From the NCBI GenBank assembly GCA_016706275.1, contig JADJJY010000001.1, positions 1,400,358 to 1,464,357 of the forward strand: 64,000 nucleotides of DNA, given 5' to 3'. The notes beneath the pieces are model-generated. The model did not search any database. It saw nothing but the letters and a program-made list of their open reading frames with translations, and was not told where the DNA came from. A program made the translations under genes and the position numbers. Shown piece by piece: positions 51,613 to 59,337 of the stretch. This stretch comes from Chloracidobacterium sp. Its GTDB lineage: Bacteria; Acidobacteriota; Blastocatellia; Pyrinomonadales; Pyrinomonadaceae. Each line of letters starts with the position of its first letter. The first letter of the stretch is position 1.

Positions 51613-52955
51613 AAATTTCCCCAGATCGCTAGCGTCAGTCCGGGCGTTTGAATATTAACAAACAACGTCGCCCCATCGGGGCTAAATGTGCAGCCGGCAA
51701 ATTCATAACTTTCGTATCCGGGCACTATGTTCTTTGCGAAATCTGACAGCGATCCATTTGGTGACAGAACGCGGACATAGTTGTCGACGCTGCCGTCCTC
51801 ACAGATATACATATTGTTTTGCGGGCCGAAACAAATATTATCTGGGAAATCTAGCACCGCTGAGCTTGGCGATTCAAAGATCAGAGCGAGCGTTCCGCGT
51901 GCCGGATCTACTCCGTGGGTGTAACGCCAAACTTGTCCCAGTCCCTGATTGCCGCCATTTGTCGAGGTGAAGTCGATAGTTCCTGCCCTGGCGAAACATC
52001 CCTCAAGCCTGGTAAACTTTGCTCCACCAAGAGCCGCACCCTGCAGGAAAACTGCAGCCGCATCCGTATCGGCCAACGCGGGATCGGGGTCTGCGATATT
52101 TACCCATTCGACCGGGATCGATGCGTTCAAGGTTTGTCCGGTTCTGAGGTCCGCATTCGGACGACCGGTGACGGCTAGCATCTGTAGACTTCCCCCAAGA
52201 GCGAGTTGGCCTCTAACATTGGGAATGTAACGATAAAACCCGGCGGGCGTATTGTCTTCGGTCAAATAGACATTTCCAGACGCGGCGTCAACAGCCACAG
52301 CCTCATGGCGGAATCTACCCATTTGTTTTAGGGCAATCGGCTGTCCACGCAGCCGCCGACCAACCTCAAAGCAGTAACCATGTGGTTTTGCGAAACCGCC
52401 CAGGGTTCCGACGGTCGTTTCTTCGCAACTGATCCAAGTGTTCCATGGTGTTGGCCCGCCGCCACAATTCCGAACCGTCCCTGATAGACTTGGGAACGTA
52501 TTCGTTACAAGTCGCGTTTGTTTATCGACAATTAGCGTTGTCGTACCGCCCGCAGCGTTCGCGTCATATGGGGGCGTACCTGTAACGGCTCCGCCGGAGC
52601 CGGCAAAACCACTATTTTCGTGGTTTCGAATAAGAGCCAAAGAGTTAGGAAAGCCGCGATACGGAAATGCAGCCATGCCGTCGTGCAGCGTCGGTGTTGG
52701 CATACCGTTCGACATCAGCGAACCGGCCCGTCCGATCACGTTATATTGAAATCCCGCGGGCAGCGAGAGAAATGTTTCGCCTGTGTTTGCTGACGCGGTT
52801 GGCAGCAGCGGGCCAAACAACGACTTTTCCGTCGAGAATGCGTCGGCACCGTAGGCGTTGAATCGATCGAGACGGTTGATCAGGCCCGTGAACCCAAGAA
52901 ATGCCCCGCCTGCAAGCGAACTTCTTAGGAAATTACGGCGATTAATGTCGGTCAT
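51609..52955 (-). CDS. Tat-exported PhoX/DUF839-like protein
   Basis: 448 residues. The N-terminus has a twin-arginine signal (N-R-R-N-F-L-R-S-S-L-A-G-G-A), so it is exported folded. The rest has DUF839/PhoX features: L-I-R-N-H-E-N, N-C-G-G-G-P-T-P-W-N-T-W-I-S-C-E-E and E-D-N-T-P-A-G-F-Y-R-Y. PhoX enzymes are Ca2+/Fe alkaline phosphatases; phosphatase activity is possible but not shown. It could equally be a structural propeller protein of this superfamily. Confidence 0.87.
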   Translation of the reverse strand: MTDINRRNFLRSSLAGGAFLGFTGLINRLDRFNAYGADAFSTEKSLFGPLLPTASANTGETFLSLPAGFQYNVIGRAGSLMSNGMPTPTLHDGMAAFPYRGFPNSLALIRNHENSGFAGSGGAVTGTPPYDANAAGGTTTLIVDKQTRLVTNTFPSLSGTVRNCGGGPTPWNTWISCEETTVGTLGGFAKPHGYCFEVGRRLRGQPIALKQMGRFRHEAVAVDAASGNVYLTEDNTPAGFYRYIPNVRGQLALGGSLQMLAVTGRPNADLRTGQTLNASIPVEWVNIADPDPALADTDAAAVFLQGAALGGAKFTRLEGCFARAGTIDFTSTNGGNQGLGQVWRYTHGVDPARGTLALIFESPSSAVLDFPDNICFGPQNNMYICEDGSVDNYVRVLSPNGSLSDFAKNIVPGYESYEFAGCTFSPDGATLFVNIQTPGLTLAIWGNF

Positions 52956-53029
52956 CTTTATTAACGATGTTAGCCGAGATGTCGTGACATTGGCAAGATG
53001 TTTAGTTGGCGAGTAAACTAAATAATATT

Positions 53030-54208
53030 ATGGCACGAAAGTTTGGACGTGTTTGTTTAGTAGTTTTGGATTCGGCGGGTATCGGCGAGATGCCTGACGC
53101 GGCGGCTTGGGGCGATGCCGGGTCGAATACGCTTGGGCATATATTTGAATCGCGCACGGTTAATGTTCCGAATCTGCAAGCGATGGGTTTGGGGAACATC
53201 ACTCCTTTGAAGGGACTCGCGGGTGTTGACCATCCGACGGGCTCCTACGGCAAATGCACGCTCAAATCCGATGGTAAAGATACGACGACGGGGCATTGGG
53301 AGATGGCTGGGATAATCCTGAAACAGGGTTTTCCAAAGTTTCCAGACGGATTTCCTCCTCGTATTATTAATGAATTTGTGGCTAAAGCGTCTTTGCCAGG
53401 CGTGCTCGGCAATGTGCCGGCGAGCGGGACCGAGATCATCAAAGACCTTGGCGAAGAGCATATTCGCACGGGCAAGCCAATCGTTTACACATCGGCCGAC
53501 TCGGTCTTCCAGATCGCGGCTCACGAAGAGATCGTGCATATCGACCGTCTTTATGAGATCTGCGAGATCGCTCGTAATATTCTTCACGGCGACGACGAGG
53601 TCGCACGTGTCATCGCTCGTCCGTTCCTAGGCTCAACCGCTGACAATTTCAAACGCACCGAGAATCGCCACGATTACGCAGTGCCGCCGCCGGCAGGGAA
53701 TCTGCTCCCGCTGCTCAAAGACGCGGGGCTCGACGTTGTCTGCATCGGCAAGATCGCGTCGATCTACGACGGGATGGGCGTGACCGAGGATCTGACCGCA
53801 AAGAACAACGATCAGATCATCGATGTGACCATCCAGGCCCTTAACAACGATTCACACGGCCTGATATTCAGCAATCTGGTCGATTTTGATATGCTCTATG
53901 GACACCGTCGCGACACGGAGGGCTATGCGACAGCTCTCGAACACTTTGACGCTCGCTTGCCTGAGATCATCGACGCTCTAAACGACGACGACTTGCTCAT
54001 AATGACCGCCGACCACGGCAACGACCCGAGCTATCCCGGCTCTGACCACACCCGCGAATACGTCCCGCTGCTCGTTTACGGCAAAACGGCGACCGGCGGC
54101 GCCCAACTCGGCACGCGTCAGTCGCTCTCCGACATCGGCCAGACCATTGCAGAGAATTTTGGTGTAAGGATCGCAGACGGCGTGAGTTTTTTGAATGATG
54201 TTGGTTAG
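53030..54208 (+). CDS. deoB: phosphopentomutase
   Basis: 392 residues; interconverts ribose/deoxyribose 1- and 5-phosphates in nucleoside salvage. Metal ligands and the nucleophile are intact: V-V-L-D-S-A-G-I-G, G-S-N-T-L-G-H (phosphorylated Thr) and T-A-D-H-G-N-D-P plus S-D-H-T-R-E at the end. I start at ATG 53030, which gives the normal N-terminus; TTG 53006 would add 8 residues. Useful contrast: this alkaline-phosphatase-superfamily enzyme keeps its catalytic residues while the gpmI-type homologue at 4586 has lost them. Confidence 0.95.
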   Translation: MARKFGRVCLVVLDSAGIGEMPDAAAWGDAGSNTLGHIFESRTVNVPNLQAMGLGNITPLKGLAGVDHPTGSYGKCTLKSDGKDTTTGHWEMAGIILKQGFPKFPDGFPPRIINEFVAKASLPGVLGNVPASGTEIIKDLGEEHIRTGKPIVYTSADSVFQIAAHEEIVHIDRLYEICEIARNILHGDDEVARVIARPFLGSTADNFKRTENRHDYAVPPPAGNLLPLLKDAGLDVVCIGKIASIYDGMGVTEDLTAKNNDQIIDVTIQALNNDSHGLIFSNLVDFDMLYGHRRDTEGYATALEHFDARLPEIIDALNDDDLLIMTADHGNDPSYPGSDHTREYVPLLVYGKTATGGAQLGTRQSLSDIGQTIAENFGVRIADGVSFLNDVG

Positions 54209-54222
54209 GAAAAGGTGTTAGT

Positions 54223-54256
54223 GCGGCTCGCCGCTGTTCTTAAACGGCAACGCCGT
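54223..54256. repeat. pair of REP-like hairpins
   Basis: GCGGC-TC-GCCGC (54223-54234) and ACGGC-AA-CGCCGT-type hairpin (54244-54256) between convergent deoB and a small membrane-protein gene. No T run, so a REP unit is more likely than a terminator. Confidence 0.6.
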
Positions 54257-54276
54257 TGTGCCACTGCTCGGCTACG

Positions 54277-54522
54277 TTACCTGACCTTTCTGTTGTTCCA
54301 AAAACTTGGATCGCGGGGTCGGGGAGGGTTTTGGAGGGCGTGTTCGATCTGACGGGCACGGAGTTTTAGCTCTTCTTCGTGCTGGCGGCGGCGCTCTTCG
54401 CCGGTGGCGGGTGGTTTGCCTCGCTCGCCCCAGTAATACTTAAGGGTCACGAACAGCAAAGCCCCGCTCCCGATAAGCGTGAGCAGCAGGACCAAAAGCA
54501 CTACCGACACAAAACTCGACAT
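54277..54522 (-). CDS. small single-pass membrane protein
   Basis: 81 residues: one transmembrane helix (about 5-28) followed by a charged Arg/Glu-rich cytoplasmic tail that could form a coiled coil and ends in N-P-P-R-P-R-D-P. No family recognised. Confidence 0.65.
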   Translation of the reverse strand: MSSFVSVVLLVLLLTLIGSGALLFVTLKYYWGERGKPPATGEERRRQHEEELKLRARQIEHALQNPPRPRDPSFWNNRKVR

Positions 54523-54610
54523 ATCCGAACCTCTAATACGATGATATCACCGAGAGGCTTTGACCGAGAAAAATCGCAGCGTCAGGCCCCGCGATTTTCA
54601 TGAGAACTAT

Positions 54611-55189
54611 TTAATTAAAGATGTAAGCTGCACGGAGGTCCGGGTTAGACTCTAGAGTCTTCTCCATCGATCTGAGCGTGAGTAGCTGAGCGGCATATTC
54701 TTCGGCGGGTAGCTTATCACGATTTTTCTTTAATGACGCGGACATGATGGCGATGTGATCGCGGTCAAGCACGTCAAAACGGCCGGTCCAGTAACAAGCG
54801 TCCGGATCGTCCGACTGAGGCAGCATGTCGAGCGAAGATATCGCACCGCTGTCGCTTTCGCGATCCACATAAACGGAGGACGGATGATCGAGATAGCCGC
54901 AACGGGCGTAATAATCAATTTCGCAAGGCTCGTTCGGATAGCAAAGGTCTTGAATGAGCATTTGCCGGACCTCTGCAGGATCTTCGTTAAAGAACTGGTC
55001 AAATACCATTTCCGTTGTGCGTTTTGGCGGCCGGTCGCCTGAATATATAAACACCGAGCGTCTGGGGCTCATTGCCTTTAGCTGTTCCTCGCGGGAAAAA
55101 ACGAATTGCAGCAGCTCGTCGCGGTCCATGCGGATGATCTCGCGTGCGAGAGCGAGGTCGAACAGCCTTAATTTATCCTTTTCGGTCAT
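54611..55189 (-). CDS. hypothetical protein, partner of the ATE-like gene
   Basis: 192 soluble, acidic residues. An N-terminal helical stretch (L-A-R-E-I-I-R-M-D-R-D-E-L-L-Q-F) is followed by a region with C-Y-P-N-E-P-C and Y-Y-A-R-C-G-Y, whose cysteines might bind metal. I start at ATG 55189, which overlaps the upstream gene's stop by 4 bases, rather than at 55312 inside that gene. Unknown function; the overlap makes a shared task with the transferase-like gene likely. Confidence 0.7.
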   Translation of the reverse strand: MTEKDKLRLFDLALAREIIRMDRDELLQFVFSREEQLKAMSPRRSVFIYSGDRPPKRTTEMVFDQFFNEDPAEVRQMLIQDLCYPNEPCEIDYYARCGYLDHPSSVYVDRESDSGAISSLDMLPQSDDPDACYWTGRFDVLDRDHIAIMSASLKKNRDKLPAEEYAAQLLTLRSMEKTLESNPDLRAAYIFN

Positions 55190-56040
55190 TTGGCCCAATC
55201 CTCCGTTTCCGTGTCCCAGCGGCGACGCGGGAAAGGTGCGGCGAACATCGCCTTTGCGCGTTCGCTTTCGCTTGCCACCCAGTCGTTCGCGTCCCAGTCG
55301 TAAAGCTCGCATGCAGGAAACCGCAGTTTGTAACTAAAAGCCGGGTCTGCAAGCAGCGTCGGGCCGACGTAGTGATGTTCAAAGCCGAGCGAGCGGGCAT
55401 ATTCGACTGCTTTGAGAAAGGTGAAGGTGCCGAGACTGCGTTTGCGTTCGTCGGGGTTCCAAGCGGTGCGAAGGGCGTAAGACGCATTTTCGCCGACCTC
55501 GATAAGCGTAAATGCGATCAGCCCGCGCGTCGGGTGAAACACTGTCAACTCACGGATCGGGGCGGGTCGATAACGTAGCTTTGCATAGATGGTCGAAAGC
55601 GGTGCCTTGGTCTCGCGAAAGCGCGAATAGCAATGGATCTGATCGAGTTCGTCTTTGGCAGGAGTTGGCCGGAACGGGCGGACGACACACTCAAGGTCGG
55701 CATTGTTTTTTAGAACGCGGCGAAAGCTTCGGCTGAGATCAAAATCGGCGAGGCGGTAACGCGTGGGAAACATCCTGTGCAAAGCGTCGTCGTGGCCGCA
55801 GGCATTGCTGCGATCTGCCTGATAATAACTCAAATTCCAGCCCTCGGCCCAATATGCGTCCGGGGTGAGGCCTTCGCCAAACGGGTCGACGCCATACTCG
55901 GTCTGTTCGATAGTTTCGAAATACCACTGCTCGCCCGTTTTGTCGAAAAGCTCTTCGTCGAGATGATCAGGTATGACGAACGGCTCCGGCGTGACCCGAG
56001 GCTTGACGGGATGATCAGATTCTCTGCGTATCGGTTTCAT
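55186..56040 (-). CDS. arginyl/leucyl-tRNA-protein transferase (ATE/Bpt)-like protein
   Basis: 284 residues. The C-terminal half matches the ATE GNAT-type domain: R-S-L-G-T-F-T-F-L-K-A-V-E-Y-A-R-S-L-G followed by a Y-V-G strand and Y-K-L-R-F-P-A. The N-terminal half has the L-S-R-S-F-R-R-V-L-K-N-N-A-D-L segment, which corresponds to the family's S-R-S-Q-R-R...N-A-D block. The Cys-rich cluster normally found just before it is missing; only one Cys (A-C-G-H-D) remains. It may be a divergent N-degron transferase or use another acceptor. Confidence 0.65.
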   Translation of the reverse strand: MKPIRRESDHPVKPRVTPEPFVIPDHLDEELFDKTGEQWYFETIEQTEYGVDPFGEGLTPDAYWAEGWNLSYYQADRSNACGHDDALHRMFPTRYRLADFDLSRSFRRVLKNNADLECVVRPFRPTPAKDELDQIHCYSRFRETKAPLSTIYAKLRYRPAPIRELTVFHPTRGLIAFTLIEVGENASYALRTAWNPDERKRSLGTFTFLKAVEYARSLGFEHHYVGPTLLADPAFSYKLRFPACELYDWDANDWVASESERAKAMFAAPFPRRRWDTETEDWAK

Positions 56041-56236
56041 AGCAGCTCTTTTCCGAACATATTAGCGCAAGTTTTGATCTTTGCGATCCCCGGATCAATA
56101 ACCGGCTGCCGCACAACCTTCTTTCCCGCTCTTTTTCTTTTCTTGGATACAGGCATTATCCAAACCTCATTTGAGATCGTGTTCTCCAACTAAAAATTGC
56201 TGATGATGTTACTATATCGTATTGCTCCCAAGACTT

Positions 56237-57355
56237 ATGCCATCCCAAGACGACATCCTTGAATTTACAAAGACCCAGCCGTTTACGTTCGAGCGCTTTC
56301 TCGACAAAGGGGCAACGGGACGGACCGCCCTAATAAGGGATGAGCTTTTAGATTTGCCATTTGTTTGTAAAAAATATGAGGTTGATGATGTTTTACGGCG
56401 GCGCGAGTACTACGATCGATTTTGTGACGAAGTAAAGCTTTTATATACCGCTTTTCATCCAAATGTTGTTCGTATATTTTCATCCTATTTATTTCCTACT
56501 GCTCGTCGTGGATATATTCTCATGGAATATATCGATGGCACCGATCTAATTGATTATCTAAGGGGCAACCCCAGCCGAGCAAGTTCTCTTTTTGTGCAGG
56601 CTTTGGCCGGATTTGCTCACCTTGAGGAGAAAAATATTCTTCACCGTGATATTCGCCCTTCGAACGTCATGATTACCAATGATGGAATTCTCAAAATTAT
56701 TGATTTTGGATTTGGAAAACATATTGATTCGACAACCGGTTTCGGGAAAAGCATCACCTTAAATTGGGCGGCAAGTGAACCTGCCGAATTCGAAAATGGC
56801 GAGTATGATTTCTGCACGGAATGCTATTTTGTTGGGAAGTTATTCGATAAAGCGGTAAAAGAGACGAAAGCAGATTTCGAATATTCGGGGCTACTCAGAA
56901 AAATGACGGAACACGAGCCAGCTGATCGGGTTAAATCATTTGCGGAGGCGAGAAAATTACTTCGAACCGAGCTTTCAGTGAATACCGTGCTGGGTGAAGA
57001 CGCTAGGCTTTTGTATAAGCCCGTTGCTGAGTATTTCACGGGAGTTTTATCAAAGCTGACTTATCCCGTAAAATATGTTGAAAACCCCGACAAAGTCCTT
57101 GCATCGCTAAAAAGCGTCTTGCAGGATTCGTTATTTGAAACCGTTCTTCTGAATCATGTTGCCATGATCAGAGTCTTCATTCATTCACCTGCCTACTTTT
57201 GGACGGATCGAGTTCAATTAAGCACAAGCGCACTTGAACAGTTTGCAAATATGTTTGAAAACCAGTCCGATGAGATGAAAAAAATTATTCTTTCAAATTT
57301 GTGGACCCGCTTTGACAAAGTACCGCGACAAGATCCGGACGACATCCCTTTTTAA
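56237..57355 (+). CDS. Ser/Thr protein kinase with C-terminal helical domain
   Basis: 372 residues. A full kinase core is visible: glycine loop K-G-A-T-G-R-T, VAIK-type Lys in F-V-C-K-K-Y, helix-C Glu in F-C-D-E-V, hinge M-E-Y-I-D-G, catalytic loop H-R-D-I-R-P-S-N, D-F-G-F-G-K, and S-E-P in place of A-P-E. Residues ~240-372 are a helical extension of unknown type. No membrane segment, unlike PknB-type receptors. I start at ATG 56237 rather than TTG 56222. AT-rich relative to surrounding genes; followed after 63 bases by a putative nuclease gene. Confidence 0.85.
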   Translation: MPSQDDILEFTKTQPFTFERFLDKGATGRTALIRDELLDLPFVCKKYEVDDVLRRREYYDRFCDEVKLLYTAFHPNVVRIFSSYLFPTARRGYILMEYIDGTDLIDYLRGNPSRASSLFVQALAGFAHLEEKNILHRDIRPSNVMITNDGILKIIDFGFGKHIDSTTGFGKSITLNWAASEPAEFENGEYDFCTECYFVGKLFDKAVKETKADFEYSGLLRKMTEHEPADRVKSFAEARKLLRTELSVNTVLGEDARLLYKPVAEYFTGVLSKLTYPVKYVENPDKVLASLKSVLQDSLFETVLLNHVAMIRVFIHSPAYFWTDRVQLSTSALEQFANMFENQSDEMKKIILSNLWTRFDKVPRQDPDDIPF

Positions 57356-57418
57356 ATTAATAAAAACTTTGCAGGGCCAGAAAATTGCGGCGAAAGCCAA
57401 GGCACATTACGAAACGAA

Positions 57419-57964
57419 ATGATACCTACAGAGGATAATTACGTCGATTGGACCCTCAACGGCGTCCGCCAATACTTTAGCAATCTGGGCTACACCGTCC
57501 TAACATATTCCGTTGGACAGCGAAAGGAATTTCATTTTCCCGTGGATAGAGTGTTTGTTGTCGGAAATAAGTTCGTTGGACTTCAATTTAAGAGGCCTTC
57601 AAATGCGACCCCACGTTTTACATTTTCGACTGATCCCGTACAGCATAAAAAAATTGGAAGCTCTCGATGGAGCTATTATTGCCTTCCGACTTTTACCGAT
57701 TGGAAACTTCAAAATGTAGCGCTCTATCATATGCGATTTGCTAGACCGGGAAGTGCTAAAAAGGTTAACGACATCAGATTTAGCTTTCGATGGGGCACTT
57801 TCGTCGAGCGGATCCTAAGTTGCACTATCGGGCTCGTCATATCAAGCGAACGGGAACTTGAGAACATCATTACAGATATAATGGACAATCCGAGAGAGGC
57901 CTACATTGTCTTAAACAAGAAGAAGAAAGAGGTTGTTCTTCTGTCTGAGCGAGTTCTCGGTTAA
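57419..57964 (+). CDS. hypothetical protein with PD-...-QxK (Mrr-like) nuclease signature
   Basis: 181 residues. Near residues 38-62 there is F-P-V-D-R-V-F, a short gap and G-L-Q-F-K-R-P. This P-x-D ... Q-x-K-R spacing resembles the PD-(D/E)xK fold as used by Mrr/type IV restriction and conflict-system nucleases. The remainder is mixed alpha/beta with S-S-R-W-S-Y-Y-C and no other named motif. It is AT-rich like the kinase gene upstream and followed by a strong terminator, so the two form a closed unit. Function is inferred; the protein could be another fold that mimics the motif. Confidence 0.65.
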   Translation: MIPTEDNYVDWTLNGVRQYFSNLGYTVLTYSVGQRKEFHFPVDRVFVVGNKFVGLQFKRPSNATPRFTFSTDPVQHKKIGSSRWSYYCLPTFTDWKLQNVALYHMRFARPGSAKKVNDIRFSFRWGTFVERILSCTIGLVISSERELENIITDIMDNPREAYIVLNKKKKEVVLLSERVLG

Positions 57965-58065
57965 AAGTGACTTTGGATGATGGCTGTGGTTTTTATTTGT
58001 GTTTGATTTGCAATTATTTCTGATCTACAATTTTTTCTTCGGCTATAGGAAGATTCAAGGGAAAG

Positions 58066-58095
58066 GGCGGCGCGGTTATCGCGCCGCCTTTGTTT
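58066..58095 (+). terminator. intrinsic terminator closing the kinase/nuclease unit
   Basis: Perfect 9-bp GC stem (58066-58074 and 58080-58088, 5-base loop) followed by TTTGTTT, about 100 bases after the stop of the nuclease-like gene. Confidence 0.85.
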
Positions 58096-58125
58096 GTGCA
58101 CCTTACTTCGTGCGGGGTATGGCAC

Positions 58126-58794
58126 TTAGGGCGTTGGTGGTGTTGGGGGTGGTGGGGTGTATTTTTTTGTTTTTACGTGGCTGGCGGATTTCCAGCTTGC
58201 TAGGGCCGCGACGTCGCCTTCGAAGACGTTTTCGATGATGAAGCCGGCGGTGCGGATCAGTTGCATTAGGTCATCGACGAGGGCGAGGGTTAGGGCGCGT
58301 TTGCCTACTTTTTCGCCGGAGGCCTGGGATTGGAGTTGGGTGACGGCTTCGAAGGCGTCGGCGTTGGCGTCGCACTGGGCGATCCAATCGACGGGTGCTC
58401 CGTAGGCGGCGATGATGGCGTCGTCGGTGGCGCCGCCGATGGCAAAGCTGCGGAGCAGGGCAACGAGGGCTTCGTCATTGAGGTTGCGCGGATACGGATA
58501 GCGGGTCTCGATGCCGGGCTGCTCGATCTCGGCGGCTTTGGCCGAGCGATTGACCTTTTTGGCGATGGTGACACAGTTTTCGCGGCTGTCGCCTTTGACG
58601 TCGGTCTGCTCTTTGGCTTCGCTGACGGCCCCGGCCTGTTCGCCGACGGTGTCGCGAAGCAGAGTGAGCTTAGTGACGAAGGTGTTTTTGGTTGTTTTGA
58701 GTTTATTGTTTGATGCAACGCCTGCGGCGTGATCGGCAAACCACTGTTCGACGGCGTCGGCCATTTCAATACGATTACGAGTGATGTCGTCCAT
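58126..58794 (-). CDS. hypothetical helical protein with Pro-rich tail
   Basis: 222 residues, mostly helical, with a coiled-coil-like N-terminal half rich in Ala, Glu and Lys and a C-terminal T-P-P-P-P-T-P-P-T-P tail. A GGAG site lies before ATG 58794. No recognised family; codon use fits a real gene rather than its high-GC overlapping frames on the other strand. It is convergent with the kinase/nuclease unit. Confidence 0.7.
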   Translation of the reverse strand: MDDITRNRIEMADAVEQWFADHAAGVASNNKLKTTKNTFVTKLTLLRDTVGEQAGAVSEAKEQTDVKGDSRENCVTIAKKVNRSAKAAEIEQPGIETRYPYPRNLNDEALVALLRSFAIGGATDDAIIAAYGAPVDWIAQCDANADAFEAVTQLQSQASGEKVGKRALTLALVDDLMQLIRTAGFIIENVFEGDVAALASWKSASHVKTKKYTPPPPTPPTP

Positions 58795-59337
58795 AGGGAA
58801 ATCTCCTTGTTTTATTAGTTATGGGACTCAAAAAACGAGTGTGCGGATATTTTATATCGGTTTTTGTATTTGTCAATAGGGAAGGGGCGGGCGGAAAGTG
58901 AACAGTGAACAGCGAATAGTGAACAGTGGGCGGCACGGAAAGGAGTGTTGGGCGTGCGGATCTCCCGCAAAGCCGCGAAGAACGCAAAGGAAGAGGAGCG
59001 GAAAAGATCGTTGGACATGCGGAAAGGAGGATCTGGTGTGCGGAATAGATCATTGGGCGTGTTGAAAGGGTTCTAGATCGTGTTGAAAGCATTCTAGACT
59101 GCGCGGAAAGGGTTCTAGACGGTGCGGAAAGCATTCTAGACGATGTTGAAAGGGTTCTAGATGGTGCGGAAAGGGTTGTAGACGGTGTTGAAAGGGTTCT
59201 GGATGGTGTTTTTGGGATTCTGGCTAATGATCTCTGATCTCTGACCCGTGCGGAACAACTGATAACAACAGCGGTGTGGGTTTGTTGTTGGGAGAAAGTA
59301 GTTTAATATCACTCAAAACAGTGAACAGTGGGGGAAT
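58795..59337. repeat. 543-base repeat-filled gap with text-like tracts
   Basis: Apart from the 21-bp array it holds an AACAGTGAACAG-type periodic tract (about 58897-58928) and a CGCAAAGCCGCGAAGAACGC-type tract (58972-58991). A second AACAGTGAACAGTG copy abuts the DUF885 start (59319-59333). I see no gene that I would defend here. Confidence 0.6.
58996..59226 (+). repeat. 11-unit, 21-bp tandem array
   Basis: Units begin at 58996, 59017, 59038, 59059, 59080, 59101, 59122, 59143, 59164, 59185 and 59206, each exactly 21 bases. The core consensus is GTG(C/T)(G/T)GAAAGGGTTCTAGA plus two variable bases. Units alternate between GTGCGG and GTGTTG starts; the central seven are closest. There are no spacers. 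The minus strand stays open through it as a 7-residue periodic frame, which the period alone explains. Confidence 0.95.

Noticed and set aside
53006..53029. TTG start extending deoB by 8 residues
   Set aside because: Family proteins start close to the R-V-x-L-V-V-L-D strand, which ATG 53030 gives.
55777..56193. Plus-strand frame opposite the ATE-like gene
   Set aside because: It overlaps a gene with clear family motifs on the other strand and shows no motif itself.
56041..56236. Possible tRNA or small RNA upstream of the kinase
   Set aside because: No cloverleaf or conserved structure found by eye.
58775..59134. Minus-strand open frame with seven-residue periodic Ser/Arg/Leu repeats
   Set aside because: The period is just the 21-bp DNA array read in one frame; there is no ribosome binding site and the frame continues into text-like repeats.
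58996..59226. Possible CRISPR array
   Set aside because: Units are contiguous with no unique spacers and no cas genes are present.
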